Part shown: positions 15,669 through 25,157 of the stretch, piece after piece
Position numbering within the stretch: the stretch's first letter is position 1
Layout: every line of letters starts with the position of its first letter
Origin: Alteromonas halophila
Lineage (GTDB): Bacteria > Pseudomonadota > Gammaproteobacteria > Enterobacterales > Alteromonadaceae
Direction of reading: 5' to 3'
Assembly (NCBI RefSeq): GCF_014651815.1
Contig: NZ_BMXP01000005.1
Span: 1-64,000, forward strand
DNA: 64,000 nucleotides
The notes under the pieces: model-generated
What the model was told of the DNA's origin: nothing
Databases searched by the model: none
The model's input: only the letters and a program-made list of their open reading frames with translations
Made by a program: the position numbers and the translations under genes

Positions 15669-16912
15669 GCATTATTACGGAGTTATCGCAACAGGCAAAA
15701 GACGCTGCACGTAAACTGGCAGTTCTTGACGAAAGTACTAAGAATGCGGTTCTCACTGATATGGCCGAAGCAATTCGTGCCAACAAAGATGCTATTGTAG
15801 AAGTTAATAAAAAAGAAGTAGCACGCGCGAAAGACAATAACCTGGATGAGGCGATGATTGACCGCCTTATTCTGGATGATGCGCGCATCGAAGACATGGC
15901 CGCAGGCATCGAGACCATCATTAACTTAGATGATCCAGTCGGGCAGGAGCGTTTACTGACCAACCGTGATAACGGGCTGGAAATCAAGAAAATGCGTATC
16001 CCGCTCGGTGTGGTCTGCATGATTTACGAAGCCCGTCCAAATGTAACTGCCGACGCAGGTGCATTATGCTTTAAGTCAGGCAATGCGGTTATTTTGCGTG
16101 GTGGTAAAGAGGCACTGGATAGCAGTCTGGCTATCGCCAAGATCATGCAGGATGTGCTGGAAAAGCATAATCTGCCGAAGGCCGCAGTGACGGTTGTTCC
16201 TGATCCTGATCGCGCCCTGATGCAGGAGCTGATGGAGCAGGAAGATTATATCGACGTGATTATTCCACGTGGCGGTGAAGGTCTGATCAAGTATGTAACA
16301 GACAACGCCAAGGTTCCGGTCATTCAGCACTTTAAAGGTGTGTGTCACCTTTACGTCGACAAAGACGCGGACCTGGATAAAGCACTAAACCTGCTAATTA
16401 ATGGTAAAACCCAGCGTACTGGTGTCTGCAATGCACTCGAAGGTCTGATTGTACATAAGGCAGTAGCTGCTGACTTCTTACCGAAAGCAGCTGCAGCAAT
16501 GGCAGAGCGTAGTGTTAAAATCAACGCCGATAAGCGCGCTTCAGAATACTTTGAAGGTGCCACAGTTATCGGCGATGATGAATTCGGTGAAGAATACCTG
16601 ACGCTGGAACTTGCCGTGGGTATTGTCGATGACTTTGATGCAGCGCTTAATCATATTGCCCGTTTTGGCAGTAACCATACAGAAGTAATCTGCACGGAAA
16701 ACAAAGAGACAGCGTCTCTTTTCCAGCGGGCCGTCGACGCATCAGGCGTGTGTGTTAATGCCTCTTCACGCTTTAACGACGGCAGTCAGTTAGGGCTGGG
16801 CGCGGAAATTGGTATTGCTACTACCAAACTGCACGCTTATGGTCCGATGGGACTGGAGTCACTGACGGCTGAGAAGTATCTGGTCAATGGTGATGGTCAA
16901 ATTCGTGAGTAA
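15665..16912 (+). CDS. proA: Gamma-glutamyl phosphate reductase (ProA)
   Basis: 415 residues, the normal ProA length. It reduces gamma-glutamyl phosphate to glutamate semialdehyde with NADPH. Visible features are the Rossmann-region GVVCMIYEARPNVTADAGALC, NAVILRGGKEA, IPRGGEGLI and the catalytic Cys in KTQRTGVCNALEG. The ATG at 15665 overlaps the proB stop and follows TCTGGAGA; the longer ORF from 15554 would run through proB, so it is rejected. Translationally coupled to ProB, with which it forms a channelling complex in other bacteria. The unit ends at the terminator near 16984. Confidence 0.96.
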   Translation: MSIITELSQQAKDAARKLAVLDESTKNAVLTDMAEAIRANKDAIVEVNKKEVARAKDNNLDEAMIDRLILDDARIEDMAAGIETIINLDDPVGQERLLTNRDNGLEIKKMRIPLGVVCMIYEARPNVTADAGALCFKSGNAVILRGGKEALDSSLAIAKIMQDVLEKHNLPKAAVTVVPDPDRALMQELMEQEDYIDVIIPRGGEGLIKYVTDNAKVPVIQHFKGVCHLYVDKDADLDKALNLLINGKTQRTGVCNALEGLIVHKAVAADFLPKAAAAMAERSVKINADKRASEYFEGATVIGDDEFGEEYLTLELAVGIVDDFDAALNHIARFGSNHTEVICTENKETASLFQRAVDASGVCVNASSRFNDGSQLGLGAEIGIATTKLHAYGPMGLESLTAEKYLVNGDGQIRE

Positions 16913-16983
16913 GTCACTACGTCACTAAGTGACTAAGTTTCGCATGCGGCATTGTGCCGCGTGAGACATTAATACATAATGCA

Positions 16984-17012
16984 AACACCGGGAACTCCCC
17001 GGTGTTTTTTTG
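16984..17012 (+). terminator. Rho-independent terminator of putP-proBA
   Basis: Stem AACACCGGG (16984-16992) / CCCGGTGTT (16998-17006), five-base loop and a T run to 17011. A second small GCGGCA/TGCCGC stem lies just before it. Confidence 0.92.
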
Positions 17013-17045
17013 TTTGTGTATCAATCATCTATCTGGAGTGACTAG

Positions 17046-17957
17046 ATGACATTTGACCTAGATTTGCTGCTCTATCAGGCCAGTGAGTTTGCGCTTGAGT
17101 ACAAACTGGCCACCTCTGTGATCCTGGTGATGGCGTTGTACCTGGTAAAGCGTGGTCTGCTCAGACTTATCCGTAAGATCAGTTCTCAGCGCGGTGAAGA
17201 CAGGCGTAATCAGCTAAACATCTTAGAGCAGCTTGGCAATGCATTTATCATCATTGGTCTGATGATGTTGTGGTCCTCCGAAATCCAGAGCCTGGCAATT
17301 TCGATTGCTGCGTTTATGGTCGCCATTGTATTGGCGACCCGTGAATTTATTCAGTGCTTTTTAGGCTTTATTTACTACCTTGGCGCCCGTCCATTCAGGG
17401 TTGGCGACTGGATCCAGATGAATCAGGTCGTGGGTGAAGTGGTCGAAATGGACTGGGCCAAAACCACCATGCTGGAAGTCGACCCGCATACGTTTAACTA
17501 CACGGGGAAGCATGTGTATTTCCCAAACAGCCAGTTGGTGACGCAAAGCATTAAAAACCTGAATTTCATGCGCCGTTACCGGCTGCACAAGTTCAGTATT
17601 GTCAATGAACCCACGGTGAATGCGTACCGATTGCTACCCGCCTTCATTGCGCGAGCGCAGGCTCATTGTGAATACTTTCGCGATGTGGCAGAACGCTATA
17701 AGGCGCTCATCGAGCGTCATCTCGAACAGGAGTTTATCGAGATTGACCCGGAGGTTGAGGTCAGTACCAACGAGCTGGCAAAAGTTGTGATCCGCATTTC
17801 CTTGTTCTGTCCGACCGCCGAGGCCTATGAGCTGGAACAAAAGATTTCGGCCGACTGGATGAACCTGTGGTTCCGCGCACAGAAAGAGCTGGAAGATGCG
17901 GAGATACCGAACACAGAGGTCCTGCCAGCTACAGCTGCGGCGACTACGACGCCCTGA
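17046..17957 (+). CDS. MscS-family mechanosensitive channel
   Basis: 303 residues. Hydrophobic helices near 20-40, 60-78 and 80-115 are followed by an MscS beta domain with the recognisable PFRVGDWIQMNQVVGEVVEMDWAKT segment and VYFPNSQLVTQSIKNL. It should open on membrane tension to release solutes during hypo-osmotic shock. The third helix (LAISIAAFMVAIVLATREFIQCFLGFIYYLGARPF) corresponds to the pore-lining TM3. A GGAGTGACTAG leader gives a ribosome site before the ATG. Its place directly after putP-proBA fits osmotic balance, though it lies beyond a terminator and has its own transcription start. Confidence 0.9.
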   Translation: MTFDLDLLLYQASEFALEYKLATSVILVMALYLVKRGLLRLIRKISSQRGEDRRNQLNILEQLGNAFIIIGLMMLWSSEIQSLAISIAAFMVAIVLATREFIQCFLGFIYYLGARPFRVGDWIQMNQVVGEVVEMDWAKTTMLEVDPHTFNYTGKHVYFPNSQLVTQSIKNLNFMRRYRLHKFSIVNEPTVNAYRLLPAFIARAQAHCEYFRDVAERYKALIERHLEQEFIEIDPEVEVSTNELAKVVIRISLFCPTAEAYELEQKISADWMNLWFRAQKELEDAEIPNTEVLPATAAATTTP

Positions 17958-17960
17958 GAG

Positions 17961-18515
17961 TTAACTTAGCAGTTGCCACTGACGCCGCTGGGTAAAATGC
18001 CCCTGCAGAAAACTCATCTGGTCAGCCAGAATACGCCGGTTCATCAGATAAAACCGTTCATACACATTCGGCCGGAACGGTACCGCAAGGAGTGCCATAT
18101 TGGCTTCTTCCGGTGTTTTCGCCCCCTTGGCGTGATTACAGCGTGAACAGGCGGTGGCAACGTTGGTCCAGTTGTCCTTTCCTCCACGGGAACGGGGAAT
18201 AATGTGGTCGCGGGTCAGCAATGATGGTCTGAACTGCTGACCACAATAGAGACACAGGTAATTGTCACGCCGAAACAGATACCGGTTGGTGAGCGCAATC
18301 TTGCCACTCATATCTGTAACCTTGCCCTCACAGGCGATAATAGAGGCCAGCCTCAGCCTGCTGCGCTGACCCAGTGCATTCCAACCTCCGTGCAGAACAA
18401 TCGAGTCGCTGCCCAGTTCAAACAGCACTTTTTCCTGCGTATATAATCTTGCAGCATGCTCGATGTTAATCCATTCCTGCGGCATGCCGGCTTTATTTAA
18501 GCGAAGAATTAGCAT
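17961..18515 (-). CDS. HNH endonuclease family protein
   Basis: 184 residues. The C-terminal half has an HNH/zinc module: two paired Cys (CLYC at 88-91 and CSRC at 123-126), the catalytic segment RDHIIPRSRGG with Asp103/His104, and a terminal CNHAKG. The N-terminal 70 residues are of unknown function. Such proteins are widespread single-copy genes in gammaproteobacteria; a restriction role is not implied and no methyltransferase is nearby. It is convergent with the MscS gene, with only three bases between the stops. Target unknown. Confidence 0.88.
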   Translation of the reverse strand: MLILRLNKAGMPQEWINIEHAARLYTQEKVLFELGSDSIVLHGGWNALGQRSRLRLASIIACEGKVTDMSGKIALTNRYLFRRDNYLCLYCGQQFRPSLLTRDHIIPRSRGGKDNWTNVATACSRCNHAKGAKTPEEANMALLAVPFRPNVYERFYLMNRRILADQMSFLQGHFTQRRQWQLLS

Positions 18516-18632
18516 TACGGCTTCCCCTTAGCACACGTGAACTTCACGCTTACTTATAGAATACCTGCTTTTGTTTCATTTTGATGAAAAATTATGCAAT
18601 AAGTGTGAAATTTACCAGAATCACCGGTAATC

Positions 18633-18755
18633 ATGAGTGCAGTGAACGAATTGCCACAATTGCCTTGTTATTACGAAGGCTTGCAATTTGCCAAAACAGA
18701 TGATTTGGTAATGGAATTAAGGCGTGTTCGTCGCTATACTGTGCGCCGCGTTTAA
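18633..18755 (+). CDS. Candidate 40-codon ORF in the pnp leader
   Basis: An ATG at 18633 opens a 40-residue frame ending 36 bases before pnp. Its product starts MSAVNELPQLPCYYEG and ends in a basic tail (RRVRRYTVRRV). The amino-acid mix looks protein-like but the ribosome site is poor, and the TATACT promoter element at 18735 lies inside it, so it may be chance. I recognise no family. Confidence 0.35.
   Translation: MSAVNELPQLPCYYEGLQFAKTDDLVMELRRVRRYTVRRV
18712..18740 (+). promoter_or_regulatory. Candidate pnp promoter
   Basis: A good -10 element TATACT (18735-18740) lies 51 bases before the pnp GTG, with a weak -35 (TGGAAT at 18712) at 17-base spacing. No rpsO gene is present upstream, so pnp needs its own promoter. 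Confidence 0.5.
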
Positions 18756-18791
18756 AAGCGATAAATAAAGATTGAAATTAAAGGACAACTA

Positions 18792-20903
18792 GTGACTCCT
18801 ATTACAAAATCATTTCAGTATGGACAACATACTGTCACTCTTGAAACGGGCGTAATTGCTCGTCAGGCCACTGCAGCCGTCATGGCAAGCATGGATGACA
18901 CTGCGGTGCTTGTCTCTGTTGTGGGTAAAAAAGAAGCAAAACCAGATCAAAGCTTTTTCCCGTTAACAGTTAACTATCAGGAAAAAACCTACGCTGCCGG
19001 TAAAATTCCGGGTGGCTTCTTTAAACGGGAAGGGCGCCCGTCAGAAAACGAGACATTGACCGCGCGTCTGATAGACCGTCCGATTCGTCCTCTGTTCCCG
19101 GAAGGGTTCAAAAACGAAGTTCAGGTCGTTATCACCGTAATGTCTGCGAATCCTGACATTCCTACCGATATCATTTCGATGATTGGTACCTCTGCCGCCC
19201 TGGCTATCTCTGGTATTCCTTTCAATGGACCTATTGGTGCTGCACGGGTTGGCTATGTCGACGGTGAATATGTACTTAATACCCGTATGGAAGAGCAGCC
19301 AAACAGCGAACTGGATCTGGTTGTTGCCGGCACCGAAAGTGCGGTTCTGATGGTGGAATCAGAGGCCAACGTGCTGTCTGAAGATACCATGCTGGGTGCT
19401 GTAATGTACGGCCACGAGCAACTGCAGACCGTTGTTAGCAACGTGAATGAGTTTGCTAAAGAAGTCGGCACTGAAGCCTGGGACTGGCAGCCTGAAGCAG
19501 AAAACACAGATTTGAAAGCCAAGGTGAAATCACTGGCAGAAGCCGGTATGACTGAGGCGTATCAGATTTCTGATAAGATGGCGCGTAAAGACGCAGTCAC
19601 CGCGGTCACAGAAAAGGCCCTGGCTGAAATTGTTGAGGCCGACGAAGAGCAGGACGAGAAAGAAGTTCTGGATCTGTTGCATGAGCTGGAAAGTGATGTG
19701 GTTCGTTCACGCATTCTTGACGGTCAGCCACGTATTGATGGCCGTGACCCGGCGATGATCCGTGCCCTGGATGTAGCAACAGGTATCCTGCCGCGTACGC
19801 ACGGTTCAGCGCTGTTTACCCGTGGTGAAACGCAGGCGATTGTGGCGGCTACGCTGGGTACTGAGCGTGACGCACAGATGATTGATGAGCTGCAGGGCAA
19901 GCGCGACAGCCGCTTCATGCTGCACTATAACTTCCCGCCATACTGCGTGGGTGAAACCGGCATGATTGGCTCGCCGAAGCGTCGTGAAATTGGTCACGGC
20001 CGTCTGGCTAAGCGCGGTATTCAGGCTGTTATGCCAAGTGAAGAAGACTTCCCGTACGTGGTACGTGTGGTGTCAGAAATCACTGAGTCTAACGGTTCTT
20101 CTTCTATGGCATCGGTATGTGGTACGTCACTGGCGCTGATGGACGCGGGTGTACCGATTAAATCATCGGTTGCCGGTATTGCCATGGGGCTGGTGAAGAG
20201 CGACGACAACTTTGTGGTGCTGTCTGACATTCTGGGTGATGAAGATCACTTAGGTGACATGGACTTTAAAGTTGCGGGTACCACCGACGGTATTACTGCA
20301 CTGCAGATGGATATCAAAATCGAAGGTATCACCAAAGAAATCATGCAAATCGCGCTGAAACAAGCGAAAGAAGCACGTCTGCACATCCTGTCTGTCATGG
20401 ACGAAGCGATTGGCGGCCATCGTGAAGAGCTGAGCGAATTTGCACCGCGCATTTACACCATGAAGATCGATCAGGACAAGATCCGTGATGTGATTGGTAA
20501 AGGCGGCGCGATGATCCGCACTATCACTGAAGAGTCTGATACCAACATCGAAATCGAAGATGACGGTACAATTAAGATCTTCGCCACCGAGCGCGCGAAA
20601 GCGGATATTGCGATCAGCAAGATTGAGCAGGTTACAGCAGAAATCGAAGTAGGTAAGACCTACAACGGTAAAGTAACCCGTATTGTCGATTTTGGTGCGT
20701 TTGTTGAAGTGCTGCCAGGCAAAGAAGGGCTGGTACACATTTCTCAAATCGCTCACGAGCGCGTGAACAAAGTCACCGATTATCTGTCAGAAGGGCAGAT
20801 GGTTGATGTGAAAGTGATGGAAATTGACCGTCAGAACCGTGTCCGTCTGAGCATTAAAGAGCTGCTGGAAAAGCCGGCACCTAAGCAGTCTGACGACGAA
20901 TAA
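18792..20903 (+). CDS. pnp: Polynucleotide phosphorylase
   Basis: 703 residues, the normal size for PNPase, the 3'-5' phosphorolytic exoribonuclease of the degradosome. Order: first RNase PH domain (from residue 1), helical domain, second RNase PH domain (about 310-540), KH domain ([16 protein letters not shown]) and S1 domain ([24 protein letters not shown]). The start is GTG at 18792 with AAAGGA seven bases upstream. The canonical rpsO-pnp pair is broken here: an HNH gene is upstream instead, with 276 bp between. The family is autoregulated through RNase III cleavage of its leader. Confidence 0.97.
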   Translation: MTPITKSFQYGQHTVTLETGVIARQATAAVMASMDDTAVLVSVVGKKEAKPDQSFFPLTVNYQEKTYAAGKIPGGFFKREGRPSENETLTARLIDRPIRPLFPEGFKNEVQVVITVMSANPDIPTDIISMIGTSAALAISGIPFNGPIGAARVGYVDGEYVLNTRMEEQPNSELDLVVAGTESAVLMVESEANVLSEDTMLGAVMYGHEQLQTVVSNVNEFAKEVGTEAWDWQPEAENTDLKAKVKSLAEAGMTEAYQISDKMARKDAVTAVTEKALAEIVEADEEQDEKEVLDLLHELESDVVRSRILDGQPRIDGRDPAMIRALDVATGILPRTHGSALFTRGETQAIVAATLGTERDAQMIDELQGKRDSRFMLHYNFPPYCVGETGMIGSPKRREIGHGRLAKRGIQAVMPSEEDFPYVVRVVSEITESNGSSSMASVCGTSLALMDAGVPIKSSVAGIAMGLVKSDDNFVVLSDILGDEDHLGDMDFKVAGTTDGITALQMDIKIEGITKEIMQIALKQAKEARLHILSVMDEAIGGHREELSEFAPRIYTMKIDQDKIRDVIGKGGAMIRTITEESDTNIEIEDDGTIKIFATERAKADIAISKIEQVTAEIEVGKTYNGKVTRIVDFGAFVEVLPGKEGLVHISQIAHERVNKVTDYLSEGQMVDVKVMEIDRQNRVRLSIKELLEKPAPKQSDDE

Positions 20904-20925
20904 GTCAGGTTCACAGACATAATGC

Positions 20926-20952
20926 AAAAGGGAGCTTCTGGCTCCCTTTTTT
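20926..20952 (+). terminator. Rho-independent terminator of pnp
   Basis: Ten-base stem AAAAGGGAGC (20926-20935) / GCTCCCTTTT (20941-20950), loop TTCTG, T run to 20952. Confidence 0.92.
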
Positions 20953-20972
20953 ATTGTTGCAAATCAGAGGTA

Positions 20973-21275
20973 ATGAAATTCATGGAACCGCAAACACAGA
21001 CCGAGGTTGAAGCCGCAACATTCAGACGCTTGCTGGCACATCTGGACGCCAATAAAGATGTGCAGAACATTGACCTGATGATCCTGGCCGATTTTTGCCG
21101 CAACTGTCTGGCCAAATGGTACGCCAGTGAGGCCGCCGAGCGCGGCGAGGAAATGAGCTACGAAGAGGCCAGAGAAGTTATCTATAAAATGCCCTATGCC
21201 CAATGGAAAGAGGCATACCAGCGCCCGGCTACCCAGCAGCAACTTGATGCAATGGCGGCCAGGCAGCAAAAATAG
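20973..21275 (+). CDS. DUF1244 family protein
   Basis: About 100 residues with NIDLMILADFCRNCLAKWYASEA and MSYEEAREVIYKMPYAQWK, the conserved core of DUF1244 (function unknown). Two Cys (FCRNC) could bind a metal. The frame is open from 20922, but that part encodes the pnp terminator and is not conserved, so the start is ATG 20973 (GAGG two bases upstream) or ATG 20982 (GAGG eleven bases upstream). Soluble, probably cytoplasmic. The gene is convergent with cdd. Confidence 0.85.
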   Translation: MKFMEPQTQTEVEAATFRRLLAHLDANKDVQNIDLMILADFCRNCLAKWYASEAAERGEEMSYEEAREVIYKMPYAQWKEAYQRPATQQQLDAMAARQQK

Positions 21276-21282
21276 TGGCGCA

Positions 21283-21687
21283 TCAGCCGGCCATTGTCTG
21301 TTTGCTGAAAGAATGAGGAAGCAAGGCCGCGATTGTTGTGCGTTCAATATCGCCCTGCTGCGTGACCATCACGACCTGCGTATCAGGGCCTGCAAACTCA
21401 GCGATTTTTTGTCTGCAACCACCACAGGGGTAACAAAAATCTTCATTCGGACTGACGATGACAATGGTTCGGATATGCGTGTCACCGTGCAGGATCATAT
21501 TGCCGATGGCTGAGGCTTCTGCACACTGGCCCAGCGGATAAGCCGCATTCTCGACATTACAGCCACTGTACGTGTTGTTTTTATCGGTAACCAGGGCAGC
21601 GCCGACGGCAAAACCGGAGTAAGGGGCATAAGCGTGACGTTGCGCGCTAAGGGCTAATTGGCGTAGCTGAGTGAGTTCCTGTGTCAT
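21283..21687 (-). CDS. cdd: Cytidine deaminase (homotetrameric type)
   Basis: 134 residues, the size of the tetrameric zinc cytidine deaminase. The active site is visible: AYAPYSGFAVGAAL (substrate), GCNVENAAYPLGQCAEASA (Cys zinc ligand and catalytic Glu of CAE) and CYPCGGCRQ (two more zinc Cys). It converts cytidine and deoxycytidine to uridine and deoxyuridine in pyrimidine salvage. Single gene, convergent with DUF1244 and divergent from nlpI, sharing a 129-bp gap. Confidence 0.95.
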   Translation of the reverse strand: MTQELTQLRQLALSAQRHAYAPYSGFAVGAALVTDKNNTYSGCNVENAAYPLGQCAEASAIGNMILHGDTHIRTIVIVSPNEDFCYPCGGCRQKIAEFAGPDTQVVMVTQQGDIERTTIAALLPHSFSKQTMAG

Positions 21688-21816
21688 AATTGCCTTTATT
21701 TGATGCCAGCCGTTAGTACTTTACATTTTGCGGTAAATGCGAGAAGGTTGCCGCATCTTTCCGCCATCAGTCGGTGGCTTATACTTATTGTCGTTTTCTG
21801 AGAAGCCTTTTTTATC

Positions 21817-22707
21817 ATGCAACTACGCTTAAGTCTCATTTTTTTCCTGTTTACACTGGCTATCCTGGGTGGCTGTGCACAAACACCTGCGCCTGGGGAA
21901 AAAGCACAGATGGGTAATTTGTTGCTGGCAGAGCCTGCTCCCGTCAGTCCACGATCTCAGATGGCCATTGCCCGCTACAACCAAATCCTGTCTACGTCGG
22001 GACTGCCCGATGAAGACAAGGCCGAGCTGCACTTCCAGCGTGGCATGTTATACGACAGTGTAGGGCTGGGCGGGCTTGCGCAGTTCGACTACACTCAGGC
22101 CATTAATTTAAAGCCAGATATGGCAGAAGCGTACAACTCCATTGGCATTCACTATATTCAGCAACGGGATTTTATTCAGGCGTATGAGGCATTTGACTCA
22201 ACCCTGGAGATTAATCCCGACTACGATTTTGCCTTCCTGAATCGTGGTATTGCGCTTTATTACGGTGGCCGCTCTGAACTGGCTGTCGATGATCTGGCAA
22301 CCTTTGTGGGTATGGATAACAGCGACCCATTCAGAGCATTGTGGGCTTACTTTGCGCACTATGAACTGGCGCCGGAAGAAGGCACTGCCTATCTTGAAGA
22401 GGTTCGCCCGGCGCTGGACGACGAACACTGGGCGACCAGCCTGGTTGATTTGTTCCGTGGCGCGGTTACCGAAAATCAGGTACTCAACTCACTGATTGAA
22501 GGGGTCGACAGTCAGAAGGCTCTCACCGACAGACTTTGCGAAGCCTACTTTTACCTTGGTAAATATCATACCCAGCGAGGCAACCGCGGCATTGCCTCCA
22601 ATTATTTCAAACTGGCACTGAGTACTAATGTGTTTGAATATGTAGAGCACCGCTATGCCAGAATGGAGTTAAACCGGTTACGCCAGTCCGGTAATCAAGC
22701 GCCTTAA
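21817..22707 (+). CDS. nlpI: Outer-membrane lipoprotein NlpI
   Basis: 296 residues with a lipoprotein signal ending LAILGGC (lipidated Cys) and TPR repeats in the body (for example AEAYNSIGIHYIQQRDFIQAYEAFDSTLEINPDYDFAFLNRGIALYY split over two repeats). Length and content match NlpI, which in E. coli scaffolds the Prc protease and peptidoglycan hydrolases. The pnp-to-nlpI order is conserved in gammaproteobacteria. It is followed after two bases by the Sel1/metallopeptidase gene, probably on one mRNA. Confidence 0.93.
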   Translation: MQLRLSLIFFLFTLAILGGCAQTPAPGEKAQMGNLLLAEPAPVSPRSQMAIARYNQILSTSGLPDEDKAELHFQRGMLYDSVGLGGLAQFDYTQAINLKPDMAEAYNSIGIHYIQQRDFIQAYEAFDSTLEINPDYDFAFLNRGIALYYGGRSELAVDDLATFVGMDNSDPFRALWAYFAHYELAPEEGTAYLEEVRPALDDEHWATSLVDLFRGAVTENQVLNSLIEGVDSQKALTDRLCEAYFYLGKYHTQRGNRGIASNYFKLALSTNVFEYVEHRYARMELNRLRQSGNQAP

Positions 22708-22709
22708 TT

Positions 22710-24182
22710 ATGCGGGGCCTGTTACTGGCGATTGTTGCATTTTTTCTGGTCTGCGCTGACACCACCTTTGCGCCGCACGTTCTGCTGCATAATGCGCAAT
22801 CTGCCGCACAACCCAGTCCGCTGTTATGGCGCGCCACCCAGCAGGGCAGCGAAGAAGCAAGGGCTGCACTTATTCGCCTCTCCCGTGGTGAAAAAAAACG
22901 CTACTGGCTGATGCGGCTGGCGCAAAATGACGACCCGCAAGCGGCGTGGGCACTTTATGAACTTAGCGGTCCTGATGATGATCCGCGTCAGCTAATGCGT
23001 CTGGCAGCAATGGGCAATGTGCCAGAAGCGCAGCTTTCATACGCCATGTCTGAAGATGATCCGGCATTCAGGGAAAAATGGCTCAAAAGAGCGGCCAGTC
23101 AGGGGCTCGCCGACGCGCAGGCTGCACTGGCTGACTGGTATCTGCTGTACGATAAGCCCGAAAAAGCCCGCCCCTTGCTGGCATTGATCGCCGATAATGA
23201 TAACCAGAGTGCGTATAAGTTTGGCCGGTTGCTTTGGGATGCCGGTGAAAAAGAAGCCGGGCGGGAATATCTGGCGAAAGCCGCAGAGCAGGGCAATGCA
23301 ACAGCGCAGGGAGTGCTTGATGTATTGAAACGGTATACCCAGCAACCGGTAACCCGTTCGTTTGATAATCGCTGGCCATCAGAGTGCAGGCAACGTATTC
23401 AGATGTTTGCCGACAGTTTGTCGACCATTCAGCATGCCGACAAACTATACCGGGCGTTTAATGACGATCCCCGTCTGGCCAGCCTGCCATTGTGCCTGGC
23501 AAAACCACTGTGGCTGACATCGGATACGTTTACCTGTGATGAGAACTGGCAACAAAGCCAGCGTCTGGGTTGCGATATCCGGCCGCTGGCGCCCGCTATT
23601 GAGCGAGACGGTGCCAGTCATGTGGTCTTACTGGCCCAGCAGGGTAAGGCGAATATTGATAATGGAGTGATGTTTTTAGACATTGGTGATACCTATTCAG
23701 TGTTTGTGCATGAACTGGCTCACTTCGCCGGTTTTGCTGACGAGTACCCGCTGAGCAAAGGTGCTGCAAAAAAAGTTTGTCAGACTGCAACGCAGTCGGT
23801 AAATGAAAGTCCTAACCTGGTCTTTGATGGCCGCCTGACCTATGCCCCCATGTCCGTATTGGAACGCTGGCTGAAACTGGCTCCGCACGATGGCATATGG
23901 CCCGCAAAAACCTGTGACGGAATAAAAGGAAACGCATACAAACCCTCATCTGCCATCACCTTTATGGAGCACCACGACACCGGGGTAATACCGCCGTTGT
24001 ATCTGGCGTTATGGAAGCAACAGCTTGAAGATAAAACCCGTCAGCGGCCGGTCAGCATGAACCTGTTTCAGGCTTTTCATCATCATGGCCAGACCGCCCA
24101 GGCCGGTATCTGGCTTGAACGCTATCAGCAGGCGGTAGCGGCAATGCCGGACGCTACCGGTACGCCGTCCGCCACACACTGA
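22710..24182 (+). CDS. Exported Sel1-repeat protein with an M64-like zinc metallopeptidase motif
   Basis: 490 residues. A signal peptide (about 1-20) is followed by Sel1-like repeats (about 35-205; for example KWLKRAASQGLADAQAALADWY and YLAKAAEQGNATAQ). The C-terminal region carries HELAHFAGFADEY at 334-346, matching HEXXHXXGXXDEY of IgA peptidase M64-type enzymes. The two His and a distal residue would bind zinc, Glu335 being the general base. Several Cys (226, 262, 276, 288) could form disulfides, fitting a periplasmic protein. It sits two bases after nlpI, itself a protease adaptor, so a role in envelope proteolysis is a reasonable inference. Substrate unknown; catalysis not shown. Confidence 0.75.
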   Translation: MRGLLLAIVAFFLVCADTTFAPHVLLHNAQSAAQPSPLLWRATQQGSEEARAALIRLSRGEKKRYWLMRLAQNDDPQAAWALYELSGPDDDPRQLMRLAAMGNVPEAQLSYAMSEDDPAFREKWLKRAASQGLADAQAALADWYLLYDKPEKARPLLALIADNDNQSAYKFGRLLWDAGEKEAGREYLAKAAEQGNATAQGVLDVLKRYTQQPVTRSFDNRWPSECRQRIQMFADSLSTIQHADKLYRAFNDDPRLASLPLCLAKPLWLTSDTFTCDENWQQSQRLGCDIRPLAPAIERDGASHVVLLAQQGKANIDNGVMFLDIGDTYSVFVHELAHFAGFADEYPLSKGAAKKVCQTATQSVNESPNLVFDGRLTYAPMSVLERWLKLAPHDGIWPAKTCDGIKGNAYKPSSAITFMEHHDTGVIPPLYLALWKQQLEDKTRQRPVSMNLFQAFHHHGQTAQAGIWLERYQQAVAAMPDATGTPSATH

Positions 24183-24192
24183 GCAGCGGCCA

Positions 24193-24213
24193 AGCCTGAG
24201 AAGTGATCAGGCT
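24193..24213. other. Hairpin between convergent genes
   Basis: Seven-bp stem AGCCTGA / TCAGGCT (24193-24199, 24207-24213) between the metallopeptidase stop and the cysZ stop. It lacks a T run, so termination strength is doubtful. Confidence 0.35.
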
Positions 24214-24952
24214 AGGGTGTTGCCTCATCTTTTAGTTCGTTTACCCACATGGCGGTTGCACCACAAATGGCGACGGGCATAACAATGAAGTTGACGATGG
24301 GGATCAATGAAAACAGATTGACCATCGAGCCAAATGCAAACGCCCGCGATTTATGCTGGCCCAGGTGCAGGCGCATGCGGGTGAAGGGCACTTTATGGTT
24401 GTCGTAAGGGTAATCGCAGTACTGAATGGCCATCATCCAGGCGTTAAACATAAACCAGATAACCTGACCAAAAACCGGCACAAATAAAAACAAAAGCAGA
24501 AAGCCGATGGCCCGGGGCAGGTACCAGATGAATTTTGCCATTTCACGTGACAGTGTACGTGGAATGTCCTTGAGCAACCCCATGATGCCTTCGTCACCCA
24601 AAGACTGTCCTGACAGATACCGTTCTACTTTTTCGCTTAAAATTCCGTTAAACGGCGCGGCGATCCAGTTGGCCAGTGTGCCGAAAATGAGCGCGAATAT
24701 TAACAGCACGCTAATCACTGCCAGTGGCCAGAGAATGAATTCCACTACTGTGGCTGCCCATCCAAGCCAGTCAGGCACCAGGTTGATCAGGTATCGGATC
24801 CCGTCATCAATCTGACCAAACAGGAAGTAGAAAGCAACGGAGAAAAGCACCAGATTAATGGCCAGTGGTACAAACACAAAGCGCTTGAGCCCTTTGGTGG
24901 TGATCAGTGAAAACCCTTCGAAAAAATAATGAAAGCCACTGCGTGACGTCAT
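24212..24952 (-). CDS. cysZ: Sulfate transporter CysZ
   Basis: 246 residues with four or more hydrophobic segments, matching CysZ, the inner-membrane sulfate channel that feeds cysteine synthesis. The N-terminal [29 protein letters not shown] and the later [30 protein letters not shown]-type segments are typical (the latter split around residues 150-185). A single gene; its start is at 24952. It lies next to a 205-bp gap divergent from smc. No cys regulon neighbours are visible. Confidence 0.93.
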   Translation of the reverse strand: [246 protein letters not shown]

Positions 24953-25157
24953 ACTACCTTCCTTTACTTTCGCTGTGTGCGCGCAGTATAACGGGGCTGT
25001 GACAGTGTGGGAAATGCCATTTGTTACAATCTGTTTGTTTTGGTAAAGTCAAAGCAATAACAAGAATACTATGACTGCGCTTTATGCCCTCCATACGGAG
25101 CTTTCCTGACAGCCCGAACCTGTTGTGTAGTGCCCATCTTTGCCTGGGATGGTTGTT

